This document shows, piece by piece, positions 16,236 to 25,428 of a stretch of 64,000 nucleotides of DNA. The DNA lies in contig NZ_AP026866.1 of assembly GCF_042849255.1 (NCBI RefSeq), positions 3,100,001-3,164,000 on the forward strand, written 5' to 3'. The notes under the pieces are model-generated. The model was given only the letters and a program-made list of their open reading frames with translations, was not told the DNA's origin and did no database searches. Position 1 is the stretch's first letter; the number at the start of each line of letters is the position of its first letter. The translations under genes were made by a program, and so were the position numbers. The stretch comes from Oceaniferula spumae. GTDB lineage: Bacteria; Verrucomicrobiota; Verrucomicrobiia; Verrucomicrobiales; Akkermansiaceae.

Positions 16236-18188
16236 ATGAGTAAAAACATCGAAAGCCATCTCAGCGAAGACCGCGAGTTCAAACCCTCAAAAGAATTTTC
16301 CAAACAAGCACGAGTATCCAGCATGGCGCAGTATAAGCGCATGCACAAAGAGTCTGTGGAAAGACCGGATCTCTTTTGGGCACGCGAAGCGAAGGAACTT
16401 CAGTGGGATAAAAAATGGGGCAAGGTGCTCGATTGGAAAGCTCCCTACGCCAAGTGGTTTGTCGGAGGTAAAACTAACGTCTGCGTCAACTGCGTGGACC
16501 GCCATGTCGACGAAGGACGCGGCAACAAAGCCGCCATTATCTGGGAAGGTGAACCCGGCGACAAACGCACCCTCACCTACAAGCAACTCCAGCGCGAAGT
16601 TTGTCGCTTTGCCAATGTGTTAGAGGCTAACGGTGTGAAGTCCAAGGACCGTGTGCTCATCTACATGCCGATGGTCGTCGAGGCTTCCGTCGCTATGCTC
16701 GCATGCGCCCGCATCGGTGCGGTTCATTCAATCGTTTTCGGCGGCTTCTCCGCGGAATCCATCAAAGACCGCTTGGACGATTCAGAAGCAACTGTCGTTG
16801 TTACAGCCGACGGCGGCTGGCGTCGCGGCGGTGTGGTTGATCTCAAGGCCAATGTCGATGAGGCGTTGAAAAAGGACAAGGTCGTCAAGAAAGTCATCGT
16901 ACTCAAGCGCACCGAGAACAAGGTGAAAATGACCAAAGACCGCGACGTCTGGTGGCATGACGAAGCTGCGAAGGTGTCCGCCACTCACAAGGCCAAGTCC
17001 TTCGATAGCGAGCACCCGCTCTTCATTCTCTACACCTCCGGCTCCACCGGAAAACCCAAAGGCATCCTGCACACCACTGGCGGCTACATGGTGAACACCT
17101 ACGCCACCTGCAAATACATCTTCGATATGAAAGAAGATGACGTCTACTGGTGCACCGCAGACGTCGGCTGGATCACCGGTCATTCTTACATCACCTATGG
17201 GCCGATGCTTAACGGCGTCACCCAAGTCATGTATGAGGGCGCGCCGAACTATCCGGATTTCTCCCGCTTCTGGCAGATTGTCGAGGAATACAGCGTTACC
17301 ATTTTCTACACCGCCCCCACCGCTATCCGCGCCTTCATCAAGGCCGGCGACGAGCTGGTGGACAAACACGATTTATCGTCACTCCGCCTGTTAGGAACGG
17401 TAGGCGAGCCGATTAACCCGGAGGCATGGATGTGGTATTATAACAAAATCGGCGGCGGCAGATGTCCGATCGTTGACACCTGGTGGCAGACCGAAACCGG
17501 TGCCATCATGATTTCTCCGATGCCCGGCTGCACCCCGATCAAGCCCGGCACCGCCACCCAGCCCTTCTTCGGAATCGATGCCGCCATCCTTGATGAAGAA
17601 GGAAATGAGTGCAAAGCCAACGAGGGTGGCCGCTTGGTGATCCGCAAGCCATGGCCCGGCATGCTGCGTACGATTTACAAAGATAAAAAACGTTACCGCG
17701 ACACCTACTGGAGCGATTACCCAGGCATGTACACCGCTGGTGACGGCGCCCGCCGCGATCGCAAAGGCAACTTCTGGATCGTCGGCCGACTCGATGACGT
17801 ACTCAACGTCTCAGGCCACCGTCTTGGCACCGCAGAGGTGGAAAGCGCCCTCGTTGCTCACAAAACTGTGGCCGAAGCCGCTGTGGTTGGTCGTCCGCAC
17901 GATATCAAAGGTCAGGCCGTCTGTGCCTTTGTCACTCTCAAAGGTGGTATCGAAGGCACTGATGAGCTTCTCAAGGAAGTCCGCAACCATGTCGGAAAAG
18001 TCATTGGCGCTATCGCGAAACCAGACGATGTTTATTTCACTCCGGCCTTGCCGAAGACCCGATCTGGAAAGATTATGCGTCGTCTGCTGAAGGAACTTGT
18101 CGCCACTGGCGAAATCACCGGCAACACCACCACTCTCGAAGACATCGGGGTGGTCAAAAATCTACAAAAACTGGTGAAGAAGAAATAG
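16236..18188 (+). CDS. acs: Acetyl-CoA synthetase
   Basis: Protein of 650 residues from the ATG at 16236, the standard Acs length; the upstream in-frame extension to 16113 is not conserved-looking. It makes acetyl-CoA from acetate, ATP and CoA through acetyl-AMP. Landmarks: the AMP-binding loop YTSGSTGKPKGILHTTGGY, WCTADVGWITGHSYITYGP, DTWWQTETGAIMISP, YTAGDGARRDRKGNFWIVGR, and the C-terminal catalytic lysine in PKTRSGKIMRRLL, which is also the acetylation-controlled site in this family. It is followed at 25 bases by a coiled-coil gene. It supports growth on acetate and scavenging of fermentation end products. Confidence 0.97.
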   Translation: MSKNIESHLSEDREFKPSKEFSKQARVSSMAQYKRMHKESVERPDLFWAREAKELQWDKKWGKVLDWKAPYAKWFVGGKTNVCVNCVDRHVDEGRGNKAAIIWEGEPGDKRTLTYKQLQREVCRFANVLEANGVKSKDRVLIYMPMVVEASVAMLACARIGAVHSIVFGGFSAESIKDRLDDSEATVVVTADGGWRRGGVVDLKANVDEALKKDKVVKKVIVLKRTENKVKMTKDRDVWWHDEAAKVSATHKAKSFDSEHPLFILYTSGSTGKPKGILHTTGGYMVNTYATCKYIFDMKEDDVYWCTADVGWITGHSYITYGPMLNGVTQVMYEGAPNYPDFSRFWQIVEEYSVTIFYTAPTAIRAFIKAGDELVDKHDLSSLRLLGTVGEPINPEAWMWYYNKIGGGRCPIVDTWWQTETGAIMISPMPGCTPIKPGTATQPFFGIDAAILDEEGNECKANEGGRLVIRKPWPGMLRTIYKDKKRYRDTYWSDYPGMYTAGDGARRDRKGNFWIVGRLDDVLNVSGHRLGTAEVESALVAHKTVAEAAVVGRPHDIKGQAVCAFVTLKGGIEGTDELLKEVRNHVGKVIGAIAKPDDVYFTPALPKTRSGKIMRRLLKELVATGEITGNTTTLEDIGVVKNLQKLVKKK

Positions 18189-18213
18189 CGCGTCGTTTTT
18201 CTTCACGATCACC

Positions 18214-19128
18214 GTGTCGAATAAACAGCCTCTCATGAACAGCTCCCGTTATCTCCTCGCCCGTATCGCTCTGGCTTTCGGCATTCGTCGGAAAAACAAG
18301 CGACTGGCGGAGGCCGCGGATGAACTGCACTTGCTCCGTCAGGCGGAGGAAATCCTGGGCGAAGACGTCTGGGAGCAGACCGAGGCGGTGGAAGATATCA
18401 GCGTGGAGTACTGGAGCTTGAGAAAGCTACAGATGCAGGTCAAAAAACTCGAGGAGTCCATCGGCGAGGCTGATTCAGTGCTGGATGCTTCCCACGAGGA
18501 GCGAAATACGATCCTCAATCATACCACTGAGGTCTGTCAGACCTTGGAGGCGCAGCGTGATGAGTTAGTTGGGGAATCAGAGGTTCTCATCGCGAAGCGT
18601 GATGAGATCGTCGGCAGGGCTCAACTGGTGAAACGGAAATTTGAAGCGTCGAAGACGAAAATTTCGGTCCTGTCAGATCAAGATGAAGCCGACCTTAGCG
18701 ATGATCACAAGGAGGTGATTGCCGAAGAGAAAAGCAAGCTGACAGAGTACAAGTCTACTTTTTCCAAGTTGAAAAAGGAGCGCGAGGCGATTGGCGAAGA
18801 GATTGCGGCTCTCGATGAAAAAATCTCAGCCATGGAGAATGAGCTGGAGGAGGACCGCAAACGTCTGCGTGAGGAAGCCTCGTCGGCCTATCAAAACATC
18901 GGCAAGGCAAACCGTGACAAATCCAAGCTGCGTGCCGAGGTGAGTGTGATCGAGGCTCAGATGAAAAACCATTTTTCGGAAATTGGTAGGTATGTCAGCA
19001 CCCACGCCGGAACCGAACCTACCTGCACCAAAATTTGCAAAGAGCATTCCCATCTGATCGCTCAAATGCAAAGTCTGCGAAGCTCCATCGCGCTGAATCA
19101 TAAGCTGGCGGCCATGGGGGACGCTTAG
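18214..19128 (+). CDS. Coiled-coil protein of unknown function
   Basis: Protein of ~300 residues dominated by long, charged heptad-like coiled coils. A short N-terminal region includes a weakly hydrophobic LARIALAFGIRRKNKR stretch that may associate with the membrane. LRKLQMQVKKLEESIGEAD and ALDEKISAMENELEEDRKRL illustrate the coils. No globular domain is visible. The frame opens with GTG at 18214; the ATG at 18235 (MNSSRYLLARIALAFG) is at least as likely. It lies between acs and the NAD(P)HX repair gene on the same strand, but neither suggests a partner function. I do not recognise the family. Confidence 0.7.
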   Translation: MSNKQPLMNSSRYLLARIALAFGIRRKNKRLAEAADELHLLRQAEEILGEDVWEQTEAVEDISVEYWSLRKLQMQVKKLEESIGEADSVLDASHEERNTILNHTTEVCQTLEAQRDELVGESEVLIAKRDEIVGRAQLVKRKFEASKTKISVLSDQDEADLSDDHKEVIAEEKSKLTEYKSTFSKLKKEREAIGEEIAALDEKISAMENELEEDRKRLREEASSAYQNIGKANRDKSKLRAEVSVIEAQMKNHFSEIGRYVSTHAGTEPTCTKICKEHSHLIAQMQSLRSSIALNHKLAAMGDA

Positions 19129-19184
19129 CGTAATTCTGAAAAAAGGAGTGTCGTTTCTGTTAATCCGTGGTTTCTTGGACGGTA

Positions 19185-20660
19185 ATGACAGGCAGTCTGA
19201 CATGTGAGCAAATGCGCGAGCTTGAGGCCCGCGTATTCAAAAATGGAGCGACACCAGAGCAGTTGATGGACATCGCTGGAGCAGGTATAGCTCGCGCGAT
19301 ATTACGTCGTTATCCTGTCGCGGGCAATGCGATCGCCTGTTTGGGAACCGGGAACAACGGAGGAGACGCGTTAGTCGCGCTTCGCCACTTGGCGAGTGCG
19401 GGGTGGAAAATAGGAATCCGCTGCGAGCACCCCGAAACCAAGCTTCGAGCATTGCCTCGCAAGAAATGGCGCGAACTCGGGGATTGCCCGGTCAATGAGC
19501 ATGTGGAAAAGCACATGACGTGTCGCCCTCTGATTTTGCTCGATGGCTTGTTAGGTATCGGGGCTTCAGGCCCGTTGCGTGAACCTCTCAATGATATCGC
19601 ATCATGGATGAACTCCATGAGGAATGAAAACGGTGCTGATATCATCGCCATGGACATACCTTCAGGTATGAACGGTGATACCGGTGAGGCTTATCCAGGG
19701 GCCGTAATGGCTGATCTAACACTCACAATCGGGGTGGCAAAATGCGGTCTGCTAGCTCCCGGAGCAGCTAACTACACTGGAGCCATTGAGTCCGTCCCTG
19801 TCGATGGGTTAAGCGCACCTAGCGATGGTTCAGTCTGCCTGAGCGACTTGTTTTCCGTAGCTCCATTGCTGCCGCGTAGACCTCACGACTTTCACAAGGG
19901 AAATGCTGGTCGAGTAGGAATTGTGGCTGGGTCACGGGGGATGTTAGGAGCGGCTGTCCTTGCTTCGACCGGAGCACTTCGATCGGGGGCAGGGCTTGTC
20001 ACCTTATTTGTCGATGATGCTATCTACTCCACCATGGCACCACTGCTGCCTCCGGAGGTCATGGTCAAACCCATCAATGATTACGCGGAGATACTGAATG
20101 AAAACTTGGATGTTTTGGTGATAGGGCCGGGGTTGGGCACCATGAGCGATTCATTGTTCGAGGTCATTTCCGAATTTAACAAACATCTGGTGTTAGATGC
20201 TGATGCTCTCAATAGCCTCGCGAGAGTTGGGGGGGATGATCTCATCAGACCGAACATGATTTTAACGCCCCACCCCGGCGAAATGGCGCGTCTTTTTCCG
20301 CAATCAAAAAACCTTAGCCGACAGGAAACAGTGGAGGCGTTCATAGCCAAACATCCTGACACGACGTTGCTGCTGAAGGGCGCTCGCACGTTGATCAAAC
20401 GTGGATCCAGCCCGATATTTGTGAATGGCACCGGCCATGCAGGCATGGCATCCGGAGGGCAGGGCGATATGCTGACTGGTGTGATTGCGGGCTTGCTGGG
20501 CCAAAACCTCGAACCACTCGCCGCCACCCGTGTTGGTGCTTGGCTTTGTGGACGCGCGGCAGAAATGGTCGTCTCGCACGGTTCGCAATCGATAGAGTCA
20601 CTAACAGCGTCAGATGTTGGAGCATGGCTGGGGATGGCGTTTCGAGAGCTTCGGTGCTAG
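19185..20660 (+). CDS. nnr: Bifunctional NAD(P)H-hydrate epimerase / ADP-dependent dehydratase
   Basis: Protein of ~491 residues combining the two NAD(P)HX repair domains. The N-terminal YjeF_N epimerase (residues 1-210) has LGTGNNGGDALVALRHLAS, LLDGLLGIGASGPLREP and MDIPSGMNGDTGEAYPGAV. The C-terminal carbohydrate-kinase-like dehydratase has GNAGRVGIVAGSRGMLGAAV, DADALNSLARVGG, ILTPHPGEMARLF and GTGHAGMASGGQGDMLTGVI with the catalytic Asp. It converts hydrated, damaged NAD(P)H back to usable cofactor in the cytosol. The ATG at 19185 gives the standard N-terminus; a GTG at 19167 is possible. It is a single-gene unit. Confidence 0.93.
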   Translation: MTGSLTCEQMRELEARVFKNGATPEQLMDIAGAGIARAILRRYPVAGNAIACLGTGNNGGDALVALRHLASAGWKIGIRCEHPETKLRALPRKKWRELGDCPVNEHVEKHMTCRPLILLDGLLGIGASGPLREPLNDIASWMNSMRNENGADIIAMDIPSGMNGDTGEAYPGAVMADLTLTIGVAKCGLLAPGAANYTGAIESVPVDGLSAPSDGSVCLSDLFSVAPLLPRRPHDFHKGNAGRVGIVAGSRGMLGAAVLASTGALRSGAGLVTLFVDDAIYSTMAPLLPPEVMVKPINDYAEILNENLDVLVIGPGLGTMSDSLFEVISEFNKHLVLDADALNSLARVGGDDLIRPNMILTPHPGEMARLFPQSKNLSRQETVEAFIAKHPDTTLLLKGARTLIKRGSSPIFVNGTGHAGMASGGQGDMLTGVIAGLLGQNLEPLAATRVGAWLCGRAAEMVVSHGSQSIESLTASDVGAWLGMAFRELRC

Positions 20661-20726
20661 CTTGTCGATCAAGACATGATTGTGCTTCAATAAAGGAACC
20701 TAACGAATCATACTAACGCAGCAACG

Positions 20727-21008
20727 ATGCCAAATCCCACGACTAAGAAAAAAAGCAAAACCAAGACACAGCAAGACGTGCCTTGGAATGTGGTAGTTCT
20801 GGACGATCCGGTGAACCTACAGGCCTATGTGACCATGGTATTTAAAAAGGTCTTCGGCTACTCGCAGACTCGTGCAGAGACTCTGATGATGGAAGTGCAT
20901 ACGGTCGGACGCTCCATCGTCTGGACCGGATCCAAGGAAAAGGCAGAGTTCTACGTGCAACAGCTTCATGGCTGGCAGCTACAAACCACCATGGAGAAGG
21001 CCATATGA
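20727..21008 (+). CDS. clpS: ATP-dependent Clp protease adaptor ClpS
   Basis: Protein of 93 residues. The ClpS core is clear: WNVVVLDDPVNLQAYVTMVF (N-degron pocket Asp-Asp and hydrophobic residues), VFGYSQTRAETLMMEVHTVG and GWQLQTTMEKA at the end. ClpS delivers proteins with destabilising N-terminal residues to ClpAP or ClpCP. The first ~18 residues are a flexible lysine-rich arm (KKKSKTKTQQDVP). It overlaps the following DUF2017-like gene as ATGA, so the two are coupled. clpA is not next to it. Confidence 0.92.
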   Translation: MPNPTTKKKSKTKTQQDVPWNVVVLDDPVNLQAYVTMVFKKVFGYSQTRAETLMMEVHTVGRSIVWTGSKEKAEFYVQQLHGWQLQTTMEKAI

Positions 21009-21457
21009 ATATCATGCCTACCTTGGAAGGTGGCCTTGCCATCGAGCCTGAATCGAACACCGATTGGGCTGTACTGGAAATGATCACCCACGACGTTGGT
21101 CGGCCCGCACATCTGGCTGAGTCATTGGCCGGGCTGATGGATGACGATAGCGACTGGGAAGAATACGTTGTGCCCGATCTGGAGCTGAACTTCAATAGCC
21201 AGTGCAAATATGTAGCCGCCGTCATCGCGGAGGCTCGTGAATATGACGAGAGAGCGATCTATATCAAACCCGTCAACGCCGACAAATGGTACGGAGCCAT
21301 CAACCAAGCCCGCATCTCACTGGAAGCACGGTATAAATTAGAGGCAGTTGAAGACGTCGATGAGGCCCCCGCCGAACTCCGCAGCGCTCATTTCAGAAAC
21401 CGATTCTACCTCATGCTTCAAAGTATGCTGCTGGAATACGTGATGGGTGAAATTTGA
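21005..21457 (+). CDS. DUF2017-like protein coupled to ClpS
   Basis: Protein of 150 residues, acidic and helical (DWAVLEMITHDVGRPAHLAE, NADKWYGAINQARISLEARY, FRNRFYLMLQSMLLEYVMGE). The layout of a small protein directly after clpS, with a DW...AINQARL-like C-terminal region, resembles DUF2017, which neighbours clpS in Actinobacteria. I assign it on this resemblance and on position, not on a profile match. The start codon overlaps the clpS stop (ATGA). A role in adaptor-dependent proteolysis is inferred from the coupling. Confidence 0.65.
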   Translation: MNIMPTLEGGLAIEPESNTDWAVLEMITHDVGRPAHLAESLAGLMDDDSDWEEYVVPDLELNFNSQCKYVAAVIAEAREYDERAIYIKPVNADKWYGAINQARISLEARYKLEAVEDVDEAPAELRSAHFRNRFYLMLQSMLLEYVMGEI

Positions 21458-21516
21458 AGCTCCGGCTCCTTTCCGCGTATGGTTGGATGGTTGCGCTCTA
21501 ACACTTGATATTAAGA

Positions 21517-21546
21517 TTGATATCCATTTTTGCAGGATGCTATATA
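21517..21546 (+). promoter_or_regulatory. Predicted promoter of the second PEP-CTERM gene
   Basis: TTGATA and TATATA are separated by 18 bases. Transcription would start only a few bases before the ATG at 21560, predicting a very short leader or leaderless transcript. Confidence 0.5.
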
Positions 21547-21559
21547 GAGGCATTCCGCT

Positions 21560-22153
21560 ATGAAATCTACCATTCTTTACACACTTGTTGCCTCTGCCGT
21601 ACTCGGCTTGAACGCTAATGCAGCTCTTGTTGCATTTGGTGGAAATGGAACCGTGGATGGCGTTGGCTACACTTTAAGCGGCACTGGAACGGCCAACGGC
21701 GGCGGTGTAAGCTTGTCGGGCAACCAGAGCATCACAGTCACCTTTGACTCTGCAGTGAATCTCATTTTATTGGCTGCACCTAGCTCTGGCATTCATAACG
21801 ATGATAATGGCGAACTCGTTACAGGCGTGCTAACGGGTGGCACTTGGTCCTTGATTACTGACCCCGATGGAGAACTGAAAGTCACCAATGGGATTGGCAC
21901 AGATACGCTTACAACTACTTTTGATTATATCACAAGCGGTGATCGAGGCCCAAATAACAACGACTTTATCTCATCCAATCAAGATTGGAGTATCACCAGC
22001 ACTGGGCCAGTCACTCAAATCGTGCTCAGCAGAAACAATATCGGTGGATCTTCGGCTCTTGCTTTGGACGTCACCGCAGTGCCTGAACCAAGCAGCGCAG
22101 GTCTTCTCGCTCTTGGCATCTGTGGTCTCGCATTCAGACGTAGCAGAGCTTAA
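21560..22153 (+). CDS. PEP-CTERM sorting-domain protein
   Basis: Secreted protein of 197 residues. A signal peptide (MKSTILYTLVASAVLGLNAN, then AAL) is followed by a Gly/Thr/Asn-rich beta-type body (SLSGNQSITVTFDSAVNLIL). The C-terminus has AVPEPSSAGLLALGICGLAF and a basic RRSRA end, a canonical PEP-CTERM signal for exosortase processing. No catalytic motif was seen. It is likely an extracellular matrix or surface protein. Own promoter and terminator. Confidence 0.85.
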   Translation: MKSTILYTLVASAVLGLNANAALVAFGGNGTVDGVGYTLSGTGTANGGGVSLSGNQSITVTFDSAVNLILLAAPSSGIHNDDNGELVTGVLTGGTWSLITDPDGELKVTNGIGTDTLTTTFDYITSGDRGPNNNDFISSNQDWSITSTGPVTQIVLSRNNIGGSSALALDVTAVPEPSSAGLLALGICGLAFRRSRA

Positions 22154-22177
22154 GGAACTTCTTAGTCTTTTCCCAAG

Positions 22178-22208
22178 GGGCATCTCAGCAATGAGGTGCC
22201 CGTTTTTT
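22178..22208 (+). terminator. Rho-independent terminator after the second PEP-CTERM gene
   Basis: GGGGCATCTCA and TGAGGTGCCC pair around a short loop, followed by GTTTTTT. It overlaps the 3' end of the convergent dehydrogenase gene by a base or two. Confidence 0.8.
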
Positions 22209-24864
22209 ATGGCTGCGACAGGCGCGCGCGCAGGAACAGCTTGTCTCCGGCAGGTAAATTGAAAGTCTTGTTCTGATCAGTAGCGGGTGGCGTGAGGTTA
22301 TTATCCATGTGGTCAAAAGGCTGCCAATTGATCAAGTCCGAGGAACTCTCGATGAGCACACTGCGATTGGCCGGATGGATAAAACTGAACTGCGTTTCAC
22401 CAAGGATCAGCGCAAAGGTGGAGCTGATGTCGCTTCCGTCCGTGCCCGCAAGATACTCGGTGATGTTGCTCTGGCCATCGTTGTCGAAGTCACCGTTCTC
22501 GATGGTATTCGCTGTGCCGGTGGTGCCGAAGTTTGCCTGCGCCCATTCGGTGTAAGAAAGCCGCGAAGGCAACTCACCGGTGATCCACTGGGTGAGGAGA
22601 TCGATGGCCTCCTGGTCGGTTTCATTGGATGCCAGCGGCGGCATTCTGCCAGCAGATCCATCGAGCCTTTTCAAGACCACGGAGTGGGTGAGATCGTTGG
22701 GCACGATGAAACGGTTCGAGCCATTGCCGAGGTTGTCCACAAGCATGCCGTTGATGATTTCCGCGAGGTCGGTTTTGGTGGTAATCCTCGCATCGAAATT
22801 GCCAGGCACGGTGCTGGCACTACCACGGTGGCACATGGCGCAGTTGACCTCGAGATAGGTCCTGATGCGCGACTCGCGGCTCACTTGTGAATCATTGAGC
22901 GCCGGGTGGGCAGGCAGGCTCTTGGATGGTGCGGGTGTGCTGTCGAGAAATCCGGACGCCGCCAGACAGGCAAGCTGATCTCCGCCCAGTGCACCGGAGC
23001 GATTGAGCTGCCGGACGTTGAAGGACAGAGCGTGACCGGCATCAGGCGTATGACAGCTCAGACAGTCTGTGCGCGACGGGTAATTCCAAGTCTGAGTCAC
23101 AGGGTTTCCACCGTCGATGATCGTGAGGTCTTCATCCAGACCGTTAGAGCCCACCAAGTCTGCATCGCTGCCGTCGGCACGCCAGCGGTAGGTCAGTCCG
23201 TAGATTCCACCCGTCGTTTTGACAATGAAACGAGTCTCGAGAGGTCGACTGCTCGCCGCATTTCCCCGTTCCATTTCCAGATCAAAATGTTTGATCCAGA
23301 CTTGTCCGGTAGGAAATGCCCACGGCACAGAATCCGAGTAACCCACGGTGTCACTAAGTTGAGGAATACTGAACCAACGCCGCTTCGTGGCAAAATCCGA
23401 CCAGAAAGGGTGGTTTATATCGTAAGCGTAGATACCCGCGGCAGGTGTGAGGTTCGACAAATTGGAAAAGGCGCCCGTAGCAGAAAGTGTTAGGGGGGCA
23501 GGATTGGTGTTCGTAGATCTCACAAGGCGGTAGACTTTGCCGTCTGCAATGGCACAAAGCAGAAGATCTTTGTTTCGTGGATCTTCACCAAAGCTGACAA
23601 CACCGCCTTGGCTAATTAGATCCTCACGGGTCCAAGTCCCGTTGCTTTGCTCCGTGATGTTCCAGACCTTACCGGTGGCGTAATCCGCGAAAATATATCG
23701 GCCGAAAAGCTCCCCGAGCCTAGAGCCTCGATAGACTAATCCACCTGTTAGGCTCCTGCCATCGCTCCGAGGGTAATCATAAATGGGGTCATGCGGAGAA
23801 TAGCCGCTTGGCACACTGCTACCGGCAGGCCCAGAGGTGAACGGGATAAAACCTTCCCTCCGTGACCAACCACAGTCTTCGCCGCCACTGACAAGATTGA
23901 TTTCCTCACGTTTTCCCTGGCCCACATCACCGATGAAACAGCGCCCGGTAGGTGAATCAAAGCTGAAGCGCCAGGGGTTGCGTAGCCCTGTCACCCAGAT
24001 CTCAGTGCGGACCGTATTGGCTGCGATCGTGTTCCCTTGGTGAGAAGTAACGCCGATGAATGGATTATCAGCTGGGATTTTATAAGTGCCCGCATGAACG
24101 GCAGACGGATGTGAACTTGAGTTACTTTGGCTATGGTTGTTAGGTGTCAGGTTTCCAGCCTTCTGATCCACATCAATACGCAGAATGGCGGAAAAGAAAT
24201 CTTTGTTAATGAAATTGGCGTTATTGTAGTCATCATTTGCGGCTCCTTCATCTCCCACGGAAATATAGAGATAACCATCGGCCCCGAAGTGCATGTCACC
24301 GCCGTTGTGATTATTAGCTTGGTCACGCTGGGTAATGAGAGCTTGGTGTGTTGTTGGGTTTGAAGTAGTCGCCGCCAGGTAATTTCCGGGAGTCCCTGTT
24401 GCGGTAAACCTGGCAATACGCTGGTGGATTTGGTTGGAAATGCTTAGGGAGTAAAAGGCGTAAAAATAGCCGTTTTGGTTATAGTTCGGATGAAAGGCCA
24501 TCGAGAGCAGGCCATTCTCAAGACTTTGGGACAGCGGCGTTCCTTGACCCACTAACCAGCTGCTCAAATTAAGAAATTCTGACTTGGTGTTGTTGGAAAG
24601 ATTCACGCGTTGCACCTTTCCCCCTCGCTCCACGACATAAGTGAATCCAGTTTCTCCCGGGGGCGTAGCTATTGCGATCGGGTTGGAGAATGTGAGCGAT
24701 CCGAATGCGTTTTCCACCGTATAATCCCCCTCCACCGGTGCCTCCGCCGGTAGGGTGAGTGTGGTATTGGCGACGCGGGTGATCGGGTCGGCCAGAGCCA
24801 AAGGTGCCGTGGCTAGTAAACCTAAGATAAGTAGACGGTGAATAGACGGCAGCATAATTTGCAA
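22207..24864 (-). CDS. Secreted PQQ-type sugar dehydrogenase / di-heme cytochrome fusion
   Basis: Protein of 885 residues with a Sec signal peptide (LLILGLLATAPLALADP). Residues ~30-420 form a glucose/sorbosone dehydrogenase-type beta-propeller: LLSMAFHPNYNQNGYFYAFY, DQANNHNGGDMHFGADGYLY, RTEIWVTGLRNPWRFSFD and GDVGQGKREEINLV. It likely oxidises aldoses in the periplasm with PQQ. A middle domain is followed by two heme c sites (CLSCHTPDAGH and CAMCHRGS), so electrons can pass within the chain. The C-terminus has a calcium-type FDNDGQSNITEYLAGTDGSD segment and a beta domain common in Verrucomicrobia. The gene starts 43 bases after the EpsI-like gene and may be in its operon. No PEP-CTERM tail. 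Confidence 0.82.
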   Translation of the reverse strand: MQIMLPSIHRLLILGLLATAPLALADPITRVANTTLTLPAEAPVEGDYTVENAFGSLTFSNPIAIATPPGETGFTYVVERGGKVQRVNLSNNTKSEFLNLSSWLVGQGTPLSQSLENGLLSMAFHPNYNQNGYFYAFYSLSISNQIHQRIARFTATGTPGNYLAATTSNPTTHQALITQRDQANNHNGGDMHFGADGYLYISVGDEGAANDDYNNANFINKDFFSAILRIDVDQKAGNLTPNNHSQSNSSSHPSAVHAGTYKIPADNPFIGVTSHQGNTIAANTVRTEIWVTGLRNPWRFSFDSPTGRCFIGDVGQGKREEINLVSGGEDCGWSRREGFIPFTSGPAGSSVPSGYSPHDPIYDYPRSDGRSLTGGLVYRGSRLGELFGRYIFADYATGKVWNITEQSNGTWTREDLISQGGVVSFGEDPRNKDLLLCAIADGKVYRLVRSTNTNPAPLTLSATGAFSNLSNLTPAAGIYAYDINHPFWSDFATKRRWFSIPQLSDTVGYSDSVPWAFPTGQVWIKHFDLEMERGNAASSRPLETRFIVKTTGGIYGLTYRWRADGSDADLVGSNGLDEDLTIIDGGNPVTQTWNYPSRTDCLSCHTPDAGHALSFNVRQLNRSGALGGDQLACLAASGFLDSTPAPSKSLPAHPALNDSQVSRESRIRTYLEVNCAMCHRGSASTVPGNFDARITTKTDLAEIINGMLVDNLGNGSNRFIVPNDLTHSVVLKRLDGSAGRMPPLASNETDQEAIDLLTQWITGELPSRLSYTEWAQANFGTTGTANTIENGDFDNDGQSNITEYLAGTDGSDISSTFALILGETQFSFIHPANRSVLIESSSDLINWQPFDHMDNNLTPPATDQNKTFNLPAGDKLFLRARLSQP

Positions 24865-24906
24865 CCTAAGGCCTTCTTCATTTTCAGCAAGTGGTTAAGG
24901 GAAGTA

Positions 24907-25425
24907 TTAGTACTGGCTCGTTGAAATAATGGTGCTGGCCAGCCAGGGGCCGGAGTCAGGATGCATCATTGCGTGCCAGTACCATGACGAGACATCTGTC
25001 CAAATCTTCCCGTTCGGGCTGGTGATACACTCGCGCACGAAGAATGTTTGTCCTGCTTTGCTGACCTCGCAGCCCGACCACTTGCCGCCTTGATGATCGG
25101 TGTAAAGGCTTGCTTTCCCGATGCGATGTCCGGATGCCTTGAGGCAATCAGTGGCAGGGTGTAGCTTACGCGTGGCGCGGGTCACTCGGCGCAGGATGAT
25201 CTGATTTTCACCGCTGCGAAAGTTGCCGATCTGGCCAGGAAAACTGCGCTGGAACTCACGCTCCATGGCGGTCATCGGCAGGGGAGTCAGCAGATACCCT
25301 TCGAATGTTTCCGGCCATGGGAGCTGGTCTGCAGTCTCCTTGTTAGGGGTAGTCATGACAGGGGACAGCCACTGGAAAACTCCGGCAGCCAGACCCAGAA
25401 TGGCGATGGTCAATGCGTGGGACAT
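24907..25425 (-). CDS. EpsI-like exosortase-associated protein
   Basis: Protein of 172 residues. One N-terminal hydrophobic segment (LTIAILGLAAGVFQWLSPVM) precedes a periplasmic domain. RKLHPATDCLKASGHRIG matches the H-x-C-x-G core of EpsI domains that accompany exosortases, and WTDVSSWYWHAMMHPDSGPW resembles their C-terminal part. EpsI proteins were named for methanolan synthesis; their molecular role is unsettled. The ATG is three bases after the exosortase stop, so the two are certainly one unit. The other exosortase here carries the same domain as a fusion. Confidence 0.78.
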   Translation of the reverse strand: MSHALTIAILGLAAGVFQWLSPVMTTPNKETADQLPWPETFEGYLLTPLPMTAMEREFQRSFPGQIGNFRSGENQIILRRVTRATRKLHPATDCLKASGHRIGKASLYTDHQGGKWSGCEVSKAGQTFFVRECITSPNGKIWTDVSSWYWHAMMHPDSGPWLASTIISTSQY

Positions 25426-25428
25426 GAA

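Noticed and set aside
16782..17369. 195-codon minus-strand frame inside acs
   Set aside because: Antisense shadow of acetyl-CoA synthetase, whose frame is fully conserved.
22309..23493. Long plus-strand frames (193 and 195 codons) inside the dehydrogenase gene
   Set aside because: Shadows of a minus-strand gene with clear heme and propeller motifs.
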